A stretch of 58,565 bases of DNA from Lachnospiraceae bacterium (lineage in GTDB: Bacteria; Bacillota; Clostridia; Lachnospirales; Lachnospiraceae), in contig JAETQH010000024.1 of assembly GCA_021770785.1 (NCBI GenBank), forward strand, positions 1 to 58,565. The letters are read 5' to 3'. The notes beneath the pieces are model-generated. The model saw nothing but the letters and a program-made list of their open reading frames with translations. It was not told the origin of the DNA and searched no databases. Below, piece by piece: positions 51,299 to 58,565 of this stretch (position 1 is the first letter of the stretch; every line of letters starts with the position of its first letter). The position numbers and the translations under genes are program-made.

Positions 51299-52840
51299 AT
51301 GCGTATTACCAATAATATAATTTTACATAATACATCCAGCAACATTAATGGAAATAAAGTAAACGTAGACAAGTTAAACCAGCAGATGTCCTCCCAGAAG
51401 AAGATACAGCGCCCTTCCGAGGATCCGGTGGTGGCAATCCGTGCATTAAGGCTGCGTAGCAACTTAAGCGAGATTGAACAGTATTATGAGAGAAATATTC
51501 CCGATGCGGAGTCCTGGTTAGAGGTGACGGAGACAGCCCTTTATAATATGAAGAATATTTTGAAGGATATCCGGACCCAGTGCGAATACGGTGCCAGCGG
51601 TCAGCTAAAAACAGAGGACAGAGAGACAATCTTAAACGCCTTAGAGAAGCTTCGCGCGCAGGTCTATGCGGAGGGTAATGCAGACTATGCAGGAAGAACC
51701 GTATTTACCGGATACCGTACCAATAAGAAACTGACTTTCATGGGTAATGAAGCAGATACCAAGTATGAGATTACACAGAAATTCACATACTCAAATTTAG
51801 AGGAACACAGATATTACGGCAATGAAGTGAATGTGCCGCAGACAGAGAACGACATTTTAAACAATCCCATAGAGGATCCCACGGACGCTGCTTTTGAGCG
51901 TATTCGCCTTGCTTACGGCGAGATTGACAGTCTTGCTGGGGAAGTTGCCGGACCTCCGGCAACCGTGGACATTGCTTACACAGATAAGACGGGGGCGGGC
52001 AAGACCGTCAGCGCAACGGTATATGATACCTATGAGGACTGGCTTGCAGCCAGCGGCAACGGCACTTATGAAATTGCTGACGGTGAAGCAGTGGTGATTC
52101 GTAACAGCGGCGAGATAATTTTCAGTACTTCTGCAGCTGCTACCATTAAGAATGATGAAGCCCAGTTTGAAATTGAATATACGAAAACCGGATTTGACAA
52201 AGGCGAGGTTCGCCCGGAATATTATTATGATTGTAAAAATGTGACCGATCCGGCGAAACCGTTAGAGTACAGACAGTTTGATGACGATGGGAACCGCATT
52301 TATCAGGATATTGAGTATGTGGTGGCGGCAAATCAGACCCTTACGGTAAATACACTGGCGGCGGATGTGTTTGACACCTCCATCGGACGTGATGTAGATG
52401 AGATGATTGACGCCGTGAAGCGTGCCAAGGATGCCAACCAGAAGGTGGACGATATCAAGAAGATGATGGGTATGGAAGAGTATGCTTCGGATGAGTGCCA
52501 GGCAAAATTAGAGGATTGGCTTGCGGCAGCCCAAAAAGAAGCTGACTATGCAGACGACAATTTGCAGAAGCTTTACAACACCTATATCGGCAATTTTGAC
52601 GGTTATATGGAGAAGGTAATTTCGGCGCAGACGGATGTGGGAAGCAAGGGACAGAGTTTAGATCTTACGAAAAACCGTATGGCAAACCAGCAGACCACCA
52701 TGGAAGGGCTGATGTCTCAAAATGAGGACCGTGAGTTATCCGATATTATCATTGATTATACTTCGGCATTCAGTGCATATCAGGCATCGTTGCAGGCAGC
52801 GTCTAAGGTAAATCAGGTGACTTTGTTAAGCTATCTGTAA
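51299..52840 (+). CDS. flgL: Flagellar hook-associated protein FlgL
   Basis: FlgL (HAP3) links FlgK to the filament. The flagellin-like N-terminus (MRITNNIILHNTSSNINGNKVNVDKLNQQMSSQKKIQRPSEDPVVAIRAL pattern) and C-terminus (DIIIDYTSAFSAYQASLQAASKVNQVTLLSYL) are clear. At 513 residues it is far longer than the usual 300; the extra length is a central insertion (about residues 190-350). GGGGGAAG lies before the ATG. Confidence 0.94.
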   Translation: MRITNNIILHNTSSNINGNKVNVDKLNQQMSSQKKIQRPSEDPVVAIRALRLRSNLSEIEQYYERNIPDAESWLEVTETALYNMKNILKDIRTQCEYGASGQLKTEDRETILNALEKLRAQVYAEGNADYAGRTVFTGYRTNKKLTFMGNEADTKYEITQKFTYSNLEEHRYYGNEVNVPQTENDILNNPIEDPTDAAFERIRLAYGEIDSLAGEVAGPPATVDIAYTDKTGAGKTVSATVYDTYEDWLAASGNGTYEIADGEAVVIRNSGEIIFSTSAAATIKNDEAQFEIEYTKTGFDKGEVRPEYYYDCKNVTDPAKPLEYRQFDDDGNRIYQDIEYVVAANQTLTVNTLAADVFDTSIGRDVDEMIDAVKRAKDANQKVDDIKKMMGMEEYASDECQAKLEDWLAAAQKEADYADDNLQKLYNTYIGNFDGYMEKVISAQTDVGSKGQSLDLTKNRMANQQTTMEGLMSQNEDRELSDIIIDYTSAFSAYQASLQAASKVNQVTLLSYL

Positions 52841-52868
52841 AAGTAGATGAAAACGGGAGGAAAGCAGC

Positions 52869-53333
52869 ATGAAGGCAAAGACAAGACTGTTTGGGACGAT
52901 TGATATAGAGGACGAGAAAGTCATCACATTAGAGGGCGGTATGATAGGTTTTCCTTTCCTACAGAAATTCACGCTGATTTTTGATGAAGAGAAAGAAAAA
53001 AAAGCAACTTCTATCATGTGGCTGCAGTCCATGGACGAGGGCGAGGTGGCATTTCCTGTCATGCATCCCAATGAAATCAAGCCGGATTACAATCCGACAG
53101 TGAATGATGAGATGTTAGTGCCCTTAGGCAAGCTGAATGATGAAAATACTTACGTATTAGTGACTGTGACTGCGGCGGCGGAGGCAAGGGAAACCACCGT
53201 AAATTTAAAAGCTCCGATTGTCATTAATACCGATACCAAGAAAGGATGCCAGATTATCGTTGAGGACGATTACCCTGTGAAATTCAACCTCTATCAGGCT
53301 ATGCAGGAAAGAAAAAAGAAAGAGGAGGAATAG
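52869..53333 (+). CDS. fliW: Flagellar assembly factor FliW
   Basis: FliW binds flagellin and, when flagellin is scarce, binds CsrA and frees the flagellin mRNA for translation. The 154 residues show the family core: ITLEGGMIGFPFLQKFTLI, FPVMHPNEIKPDYNP, VLVTVTAAAEARETTVNLKAPIVIN. GGGAGG lies before the ATG. It is followed two bases later by csrA, so both are made together, as in Bacillus. Confidence 0.97.
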   Translation: MKAKTRLFGTIDIEDEKVITLEGGMIGFPFLQKFTLIFDEEKEKKATSIMWLQSMDEGEVAFPVMHPNEIKPDYNPTVNDEMLVPLGKLNDENTYVLVTVTAAAEARETTVNLKAPIVINTDTKKGCQIIVEDDYPVKFNLYQAMQERKKKEEE

Positions 53334-53335
53334 GG

Positions 53336-53551
53336 ATGCTGGCATTGACAAGAAAAAAAGGCGAATCATTAGTAGTAAACAACAACATTGAGATAACAGT
53401 GCTGGAAATCCGTGGTGACCAGGTGAAGATAGGTATTTCTGCACCGAAGGAGGTGCCGATTTACCGGAAAGAGGTGTATCTGCAGATTCAGAAGGAGAAC
53501 GAGGCAGCGCTGAACGTAGATGCCATTGCGGCACTGAAGGATTTGTTTTAA
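53336..53551 (+). CDS. csrA: Carbon storage regulator CsrA
   Basis: RNA-binding dimer that blocks translation of flagellin by covering its ribosome site. The 71 residues are standard: MLALTRKKGESLVVNNNIEI, the RNA-contacting IRGDQVKIGISAPKEV and the helix with EVYLQIQKENEAA. GGAGGAATAGGG overlaps the end of fliW. The flagellin leader in this window has GGA motifs, including the ribosome site, where CsrA could bind. Confidence 0.98.
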   Translation: MLALTRKKGESLVVNNNIEITVLEIRGDQVKIGISAPKEVPIYRKEVYLQIQKENEAALNVDAIAALKDLF

Positions 53552-53571
53552 ACAGGGATGGATAAAAAATG

Positions 53572-53629
53572 CCGGAGGCAGAAGAAAAGCTGTTCTCCGG
53601 TATTAATTTTATAAGAAAAAAACCGATAT
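53572..53629 (+). promoter_or_regulatory. Terminator-like hairpin and sigma-28 promoter before flaG
   Basis: CCGGAG (53572-53577) and CTCCGG (53595-53600) form a hairpin followed by a T-rich run. Then TTAA (53603-53606), 16 bases and CCGATAT (53623-53629) give a sigma-28 promoter with one mismatch in the -35. Confidence 0.7.
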
Positions 53630-53717
53630 AAGATGTAGAAAAAGAACGATTGAAAATACACAGGGACGTGTAAGCATGAAAACAATAATGCTCAAATATG
53701 AAACGGAGGTCATAGCA

Positions 53718-54122
53718 ATGGAAATTGAACGCGTGAGAGAGACGTCTGCTGCTTATAGCAGGACTGCTGGGGAGACACCAGAGGTAAAGGCAGAGAGTGT
53801 GACGGTCCCGACAGAAGTAGAGACAGCAGAGGAGGCGAGATTAGGACAGAGCGCGGGAAAGACAAAGAATTCGTCAGAGCCCACGGAACAGGGAAATTTA
53901 GGTAGCAACACACAGATAAAAAAAGCGGTGGAGGAAATTAATAAAAAGGCAAAGAATTCCGAGGCGATTTTTGGAATACATGATGCTACCAATCGTGTTA
54001 CCATCAAGATTGTGGATAAAGACTCGAAGGAAGTAATTAAAGAATATCCGCCGGAGAAAACTTTAGACATGATAGCAAAGGTCTGGGAAGTAGCAGGACT
54101 TTTGGTAGATGAGAAACTGTAA
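53718..54122 (+). CDS. flaG: FlaG family flagellar protein
   Basis: FlaG proteins influence filament length. The 134 residues have a disordered Glu/Thr/Ser-rich first half, then the FlaG domain: IKKAVEEINKKAKN, ATNRVTIKIVDKDSKEVIKEYPPEKTLDMIAKVWEV. I start at ATG 53718 (MEIERVRE) with GGAGG 9 bases upstream; the in-frame ATG 42 bases earlier lacks a site. It is first in a flaG-fliD-fliS-fliT-like unit. Confidence 0.92.
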   Translation: MEIERVRETSAAYSRTAGETPEVKAESVTVPTEVETAEEARLGQSAGKTKNSSEPTEQGNLGSNTQIKKAVEEINKKAKNSEAIFGIHDATNRVTIKIVDKDSKEVIKEYPPEKTLDMIAKVWEVAGLLVDEKL

Positions 54123-54163
54123 ATGAAGTTCGATGAAACATATCATCAGATAGGAGTGAGAAT

Positions 54164-56902
54164 ATGCCCATTAGATTAACAGGATTAGCATCTGGTCTTG
54201 ATACGGAAACTATTATTTCTGCACTGGTTTCTTCGTATAATTATAAGACCAATAAGTACAAGAAAGCACAGACAAAGCTGTCGTGGAAACAGGACGCATG
54301 GAAAACATTAAATGCAAAGATTTACAGTCTGTATACCAGTCTGGACAGTTTGCGTTTTTCTAAAAATTATAATATGAAATCCACCAGTTGTTCTGACACC
54401 ACTAAGGCAACTGTCACAGCGACTACCAGCGCTGTAAATGGAAGCCAGAAGTTAAATATTATCCACACGGCGCAGGCGGGGTATCTCACAGGCGGCAAAC
54501 TGGCAGACAATACAACGGAAAACACCACGCTGGCAGAGCTAGGATATACGGGTGGAGACGGCACTATTGATGTAAATCTAGGAGACGGAACCAAGAAGTC
54601 CATTACCGTAAGCCAGGGAATGACAGTGAAAAGCTTTATTACTTCTCTGAAAGAGGCAGGCGTAAATGCCAGCTATGATACGACGAATAAACGTATTTAT
54701 GTAAGTTCCAAGGAGACCGGTGTAGATAACGACTTTACGTTGACCGGTGCTAATGTGGACGGTTCTGCAGCTTTGAGCAGATTAGGTCTGTGTGTGAGTT
54801 CTGATTCCACCAAGGCAACCTACGAATCCTATACAAAATATTACGATGTTGACGGTAATGTGATTGCTTCTAACGTGGCATCCGGTGTACAGGCGTATGC
54901 GGACGCTCTGGCAAAATATAACACTGCCAGCGCACAGAACAGCAATTTATCTGCGGCTTACGGTTACGCCAGTGCATACAGTGCTATGCAGGATGCGCTT
55001 ACAAAAACCGGCTTAAATGCGGATGAACAGGAGCAGTTAAAGACGTTGCTTGCCATGACTGCAAAAGAGCGTGTTTCTTCTGTGGTAGGTGCCGACGGTA
55101 AAGTTTACAGCAAAGAGAAAGAAAATGAGGACGGAAGCATCATCTACCGCAACGGTGATAAGTATATTCAGGCGGTTACCACTGCAAAGGATGATTCGGG
55201 CAATACCTATACCAAGAATGCGGATGGTGATTATGTAGATAGTGGAGTTGGATTAGTCTATAAGGCAACGAACGAAAAAGATGCAGACGGCAATACTTAT
55301 TATGTTTATACGGCACCGGATGGTACAGAAGCAAAACTTGCCATGAAGGACGAAACCACTAATTATTATGAGGCTACAGCCAGCGAAGTGGGAACCGGTT
55401 TTTATAAATATACAGATGCGGATGGAGTTACTTATACTCAGAATGATACGGGCACATTTGCAGGTTCTGACGGGAAAACTTATCAGTTATCTGCAGACGG
55501 TACAACCATGGAAGAGTACGATACAGGGGCAGGAGCCGTAGTGTCTGGCGGAAAGACAGCGGCTGTTGGAGCCGGGGAAGAGATTATGAAGATCGAATAC
55601 ACCAGGGGAGCAGCCATCTCCGGTGTAGAAGGCGCTTCTGATGTACTGACAAACTTGAAGACAGCTTCCGGTCTTACCGACGGGGAGATAGAAGCCCTCG
55701 CCAGCAACATCAGCAAGGTAAACAGCTTTGAAGCTGTTTCAGATAGTGTACTTGAGGATACAGATCCCTATACCAGAGCAAATATTGCAGCAAATATAAA
55801 AGCAGCTTACGCTGCAGGCGGTTCCGCAGGCGTTACCGCTGAGGTAAATCAGTATGCATCCATCATTACTGCCAATAATGAGAATATAGCAGACAGTGAG
55901 GCGGTGATGAAAGAACATAGTGTGTTAGCAGACATTGCAAAAATGGAGGCTGGCAGCACGGAACAACAGGATGCCATCAATGAGTTTGTGAATCAGGTGG
56001 TAGCAGCAAAGGAGAATTTGGATTATCTTAATGCGAACGGAAATGCTGATGCCAAGAAGATTGACGGACAGGATGCAGTGATTAAATTAAATGGAATTGA
56101 GTATACAGGAAACACGAACTCATTTTCTGTCAATGGACTTATTATTACGGCACAGGCAGCTACCGGAGACGGAGATGACAATGCAATTACTATTACAACC
56201 CAGACAGATACTCAGGGAGTGTATGATAAAATTAAAGATTTCCTGACACAGTATAACTCTTTGATTAATGAGATTACGTCTCTTTACAATGCTGATTCTG
56301 CGAAAGGCTATGAGCCGCTCACCGATGAGGAAAAAGACGCTATGTCCGATACGGAGATTGAGAAGTGGGAAGAGAAAATTAAATCCTCCTTACTGCGCCG
56401 TGATGACAGCTTAGAGAGCATTATGTATACTATGACTTCTGCCATGAGCAAGGGGATACAAGTCAATGGTAAAACATATTACCTTTCCAGCTTTGGCATT
56501 AAGACCTTAGGATATCTGAATGCGGCAGAAAATGAACAGAATGCGTACCATATTGATGGGGATGAGGACGACGCTTCAACGAAGGGAAATGATGATAAAC
56601 TGTTAAAAGCTCTGACAGAGGATCCGGACACTGTGATTCAGTTTTTCCAGGGATTGACTGATAATTTATATACAACTATGGGCAAGAAGATGGAAACCAG
56701 CACCTTAAGTAGCATGTATAAAGTGTACAATGATAAGGAAATGGCATCCGAGTACAGCGATTATACAGATATCATTAAGAAATGGGAAGAGAAGCTTCAG
56801 GCACAGGAAGACTACTACTATAAGAAATTTTCCGCAATGGAAACGGCCCTTTCCAAATTACAGAGTCAGACATCATCTCTGACAAATCTGTTTGGAGGCT
56901 GA
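54164..56902 (+). CDS. fliD: Flagellar filament cap protein FliD
   Basis: FliD (HAP2) caps the filament and folds incoming flagellin. The N-terminal MPIRLTGLASGLDTETIISALV and C-terminal coiled-coil region (KIKDFLTQYNSLINEITSLYN, then AMETALSKLQSQTSSLTNL) are clear. At 912 residues it is much longer than typical 450-700; the middle (about residues 230-640) is an acidic, Tyr/Thr/Asp/Gly-rich insertion with DGNTYYVYTAPDGTEAK-like strands, poor in Cys. That part is likely surface-exposed. GGAG lies before the ATG. Confidence 0.94.
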   Translation: MPIRLTGLASGLDTETIISALVSSYNYKTNKYKKAQTKLSWKQDAWKTLNAKIYSLYTSLDSLRFSKNYNMKSTSCSDTTKATVTATTSAVNGSQKLNIIHTAQAGYLTGGKLADNTTENTTLAELGYTGGDGTIDVNLGDGTKKSITVSQGMTVKSFITSLKEAGVNASYDTTNKRIYVSSKETGVDNDFTLTGANVDGSAALSRLGLCVSSDSTKATYESYTKYYDVDGNVIASNVASGVQAYADALAKYNTASAQNSNLSAAYGYASAYSAMQDALTKTGLNADEQEQLKTLLAMTAKERVSSVVGADGKVYSKEKENEDGSIIYRNGDKYIQAVTTAKDDSGNTYTKNADGDYVDSGVGLVYKATNEKDADGNTYYVYTAPDGTEAKLAMKDETTNYYEATASEVGTGFYKYTDADGVTYTQNDTGTFAGSDGKTYQLSADGTTMEEYDTGAGAVVSGGKTAAVGAGEEIMKIEYTRGAAISGVEGASDVLTNLKTASGLTDGEIEALASNISKVNSFEAVSDSVLEDTDPYTRANIAANIKAAYAAGGSAGVTAEVNQYASIITANNENIADSEAVMKEHSVLADIAKMEAGSTEQQDAINEFVNQVVAAKENLDYLNANGNADAKKIDGQDAVIKLNGIEYTGNTNSFSVNGLIITAQAATGDGDDNAITITTQTDTQGVYDKIKDFLTQYNSLINEITSLYNADSAKGYEPLTDEEKDAMSDTEIEKWEEKIKSSLLRRDDSLESIMYTMTSAMSKGIQVNGKTYYLSSFGIKTLGYLNAAENEQNAYHIDGDEDDASTKGNDDKLLKALTEDPDTVIQFFQGLTDNLYTTMGKKMETSTLSSMYKVYNDKEMASEYSDYTDIIKKWEEKLQAQEDYYYKKFSAMETALSKLQSQTSSLTNLFGG

Positions 56903-56920
56903 TAGAAGAAAACATAAAAA

Positions 56921-56951
56921 TCGTATGGCATGGAGAAACTGTGCCATACGA
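56921..56951 (+). terminator. Hairpin between fliD and fliS
   Basis: TCGTATGGCA (56921-56930) pairs with TGCCATACGA (56942-56951), followed by only CTTTG. It is a weak terminator or an RNA-processing/stability hairpin lowering fliS relative to fliD. Confidence 0.55.
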
Positions 56952-56977
56952 CTTTGTAGCATAAGGAGGAAAACAGA

Positions 56978-57358
56978 ATGCTGACTAACCAGGGATACGC
57001 AGCATATGCAAACAACAAAATCATGACAGCATCACCTGCGGAACTTACATTGATGCTCTATGAGGGTGCGATTAAGTTCTGTAACATTGCTATTGTAGCA
57101 GTAGAAGAAAATGATGTACAGAAGGCCCATAACAATATTATGAAAGTGGAGCGGATTATTGAGGAATTTCAGGCTACATTAAATCATAAATATCCGGTAG
57201 CAAAGGATTTTGACGAAGTGTATACTTATTTGTTGATGCGGCTGAAAGAAGCTAACATGAAGAAGGACAAAGAGATACTAGAAGAGGTGCTGAAGCATTT
57301 AAGGACTATGCGTGATACTTGGAAAGAGGTTATGCGGACGGCACATGCAGCTTCATAG
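56978..57358 (+). CDS. fliS: Flagellin export chaperone FliS
   Basis: FliS clamps the C-terminus of flagellin to stop premature assembly. The 126 residues match: YANNKIMTASPAELTLMLYEGAIKFCNIA at the start and the helices with FDEVYTYLLMRLKEANMKKD. AAGGAGG lies 8 bases before the ATG. It sits between fliD and a FliT-like gene, the usual order. Confidence 0.97.
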   Translation: MLTNQGYAAYANNKIMTASPAELTLMLYEGAIKFCNIAIVAVEENDVQKAHNNIMKVERIIEEFQATLNHKYPVAKDFDEVYTYLLMRLKEANMKKDKEILEEVLKHLRTMRDTWKEVMRTAHAAS

Positions 57359-57378
57359 GATTAAGGTGACGGAGATAT

Positions 57379-57855
57379 ATGGAAAAATTATATATTCATA
57401 TCCTGGAGGAGAGCCTTGAGAAAAAAATCAGAATTTTAGACGGCATTATTTCTGTCAACCAGGAACAGCGTGAGGGCTTAGAGGACCCCAATTTAGATCC
57501 AGATGACTTCGATAAAACTGTGGAAAAGAAAGCGGAGTATATTGACCAGTTAGACCAGTTAGACAAGGGATTTGAAGAATTGTTTGCCCGCGTAAGGGAA
57601 GAACTGAATACAAATCGTGAGAAATATAAGGCGGAAATACAGACTATGCAGGGGCAGATTCGGAAGATTACCGATAAGAGCCTTATCATTGAACGGCAGG
57701 AAACCCAGAATAAAGAACTTATGGAGAAGAAATTTACTGCGGTGCGTTCTCAGGCGAGAGAAGTACGCAAAAGCCAGAAAATTGTGAATCAGTATTACAA
57801 GAGTATGATGAAAAACAGTATGTTAGACCCACAATTTATGGACAACAAAAAGTAG
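57379..57855 (+). CDS. FliT/FlgN-like coiled-coil chaperone (hypothetical)
   Basis: 158 residues, nearly all charged helix (EKKIRILDGIISVNQEQREGL, DQLDQLDKGFEELF), with no membrane segment. Position directly after fliS and the all-helical build match FliT-type chaperones, but sequence similarity to FliT is not evident by eye. It could serve FliD. GGTGACGGAG lies upstream of the ATG. Last gene of the unit, closed by a strong hairpin. Confidence 0.75.
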   Translation: MEKLYIHILEESLEKKIRILDGIISVNQEQREGLEDPNLDPDDFDKTVEKKAEYIDQLDQLDKGFEELFARVREELNTNREKYKAEIQTMQGQIRKITDKSLIIERQETQNKELMEKKFTAVRSQAREVRKSQKIVNQYYKSMMKNSMLDPQFMDNKK

Positions 57856-57888
57856 GAAAGAGAAAATTTTGAAAAAATTTTCTCTTTC
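57856..57888 (+). terminator. Terminator after the FliT-like gene
   Basis: GAAAGAGAAAATTTT (57856-57870) pairs perfectly with AAAATTTTCTCTTTC (57874-57888); three-base loop. Confidence 0.75.
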
Positions 57889-57890
57889 TA

Positions 57891-57917
57891 TAAAGTATCG
57901 GAGTTTTATTCCGATAT
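57891..57917 (+). promoter_or_regulatory. sigma-28 promoter of flagellin
   Basis: TAAA (57891-57894), 16 bases, CCGATAT (57911-57917). It is the best match of the three. It starts two bases after the preceding terminator and gives a leader of about 165 bases. Confidence 0.88.
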
Positions 57918-58074
57918 ATATTGCAAGTAGGCAAAGTAATGCATAACATGAACAAACATGTATAACATTACATTAAGAGGTTACTTGATAATGGATATCC
58001 CGATGAAGCGTACGGTCAGAAGGATGAAGTTATGTAAAACAACAATATGCAGCATGGAAGCTGCAGTCAATTCA

Positions 58075-58089
58075 AGGAGGAAATGAATT
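58075..58089 (+). promoter_or_regulatory. Flagellin ribosome site, candidate CsrA target
   Basis: CAAGGAGGAAATGAATT directly before the flagellin ATG is a very strong ribosome site with the GGA core that CsrA binds. Another GGA lies upstream in AAGGATGAAG (about 58020). fliW-csrA in this locus makes the control plausible. Confidence 0.5.
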
Positions 58090-58565
58090 ATGGTAGTACA
58101 GCACAATATGACCGCGATGAATGCGAACAGACAGTTAGGTATCACCACAGGAGCTCAGGCAAAATCTACAGAGAAATTATCTTCTGGTTACAGAATCAAC
58201 CGTGCAGGCGATGATGCTGCTGGTTTAACAATTTCTGAGAAAATGAGAAGCCAGATTCGTGGATTAAACAAAGCCTCTTCCAACGCACAGGACGGTGTTT
58301 CTTTAATCCAGGTTGCTGAGGGTGCATTAAATGAGACTCACTCTATCTTACAGCGTATGAACGAGTTAGCTACTCAGGCAGCAAACGATACCAACACCAC
58401 TGCTGATAGAAATGCTATCCAGGCTGAGATTAACCAGTTGTCTTCTGAGATTAACCGTATCCAGTCCACTACACAGTTCAATACCATGAACTTAATCGAT
58501 GGTTCCTACACAGGAAAGAACCTTCAGGTTGGTTCTTTATCAGGACAGAAGATTGAGATTTCTAT
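58090..58565 (+). CDS. hag: Flagellin (partial, cut by window end)
   Basis: The filament subunit. The 158 visible residues cover D0/D1: VVQHNMTAMNANRQLGITTG, the SSGYRINRAGDDAAGLTISEKM motif and ADRNAIQAEINQLSSEINRI with the D1 sequence expected for TLR5 recognition (LQRMNELATQAANDT). Codon use is strongly biased (TTA Leu, TCT/TCC Ser), as in a highly expressed gene. The frame is open to the end of the window. Confidence 0.98.
   Translation, partial: MVVQHNMTAMNANRQLGITTGAQAKSTEKLSSGYRINRAGDDAAGLTISEKMRSQIRGLNKASSNAQDGVSLIQVAEGALNETHSILQRMNELATQAANDTNTTADRNAIQAEINQLSSEINRIQSTTQFNTMNLIDGSYTGKNLQVGSLSGQKIEIS

Noticed and set aside
1..58565. tRNA, rRNA, IS element or prophage genes
   Set aside because: Looked for on both strands; no cloverleaf, rRNA segment, transposase, integrase or phage structural gene was recognised.

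Overview
The window looks like the chromosome of a motile, spore-lineage Clostridia, most likely a flagellated Lachnospiraceae (Roseburia/Eubacterium-like). The reasons are strong AGGAGG ribosome sites, a T-box on metG, SpoIID/SpoIIQ homologues, an archaeal-type AspRS, a clostridial ABC-F protein, and a large flagellar locus with FliW-CsrA and Clostridia-style sigma-28 promoters. This assignment is inference from gene content, not a database match. No rRNA, tRNA, IS element, prophage or CRISPR array was seen.

Layout. 0-3.5 kb: a 3'-truncated Abi-type defence gene, then metG behind a long T-box leader. 3.6-4.5 kb: an unknown coiled-coil protein. 4.5-9.7 kb: a three-gene ABC-2 exporter operon divergent from a NarL-type two-component pair, with a perfect 16-bp palindrome between them. 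9.8-16.3 kb: an MMPL/RND permease coupled to a large GLUG-repeat surface protein, then tatD. 16.4-18.7 kb: a radical-SAM/DUF4130 DNA-repair pair behind LexA-like boxes. 18.8-25.2 kb: a chemoreceptor, rsmA, a QQxYGN-repeat membrane protein, and spoIID-spoIIQ. 25.2-33 kb: a possibly frameshifted small gene, a candidate structured RNA, a DEAD-box helicase, a VanRS-like pair split by tandem hairpins, and an ABC exporter. 33-41.3 kb: accessory genes, including an AspRS, a GNAT enzyme, an ABC-F protein, regulators and a decayed nitroreductase. 41.4-46.7 kb: a CBS-domain HlyC/CorC protein, an EAL protein and ktrB-ktrA. 46.7 kb to the end: flgM-flgN-flgK-flgK-flgL-fliW-csrA, then flaG-fliD-fliS-(fliT-like), then flagellin (cut by the window end).

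The most interesting signals are in 5' leaders. (i) The AspRS gene has a consensus promoter, a 14-codon leader peptide ending Asp-Asp-Asp-stop, competing hairpins and a terminator. This looks like leader-peptide attenuation where a T-box would be expected in a Firmicute. (ii) The HlyC/CorC gene has a leader ORF beginning MDEGDSESDTNPP, whose last codons form the left arm of a terminator. A second copy of that arm lies at the leader ORF start, so the layout resembles an enterobacterial mgtL-type ion sensor. (iii) The ABC-F gene has a consensus promoter, a Met-Arg-Lys mini-ORF and two terminator-like hairpins. (iv) The spoIID ribosome site is the 3' arm of a terminator-like hairpin, with a sigma-E-like -10 in its loop.

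The flagellar genes read as three sigma-28 transcription units (promoters before flgM, flaG and flagellin). Within them FlgM, FlgN, FliS and the FliT-like protein act as regulator and chaperones, and FliW/CsrA are placed to control flagellin translation.
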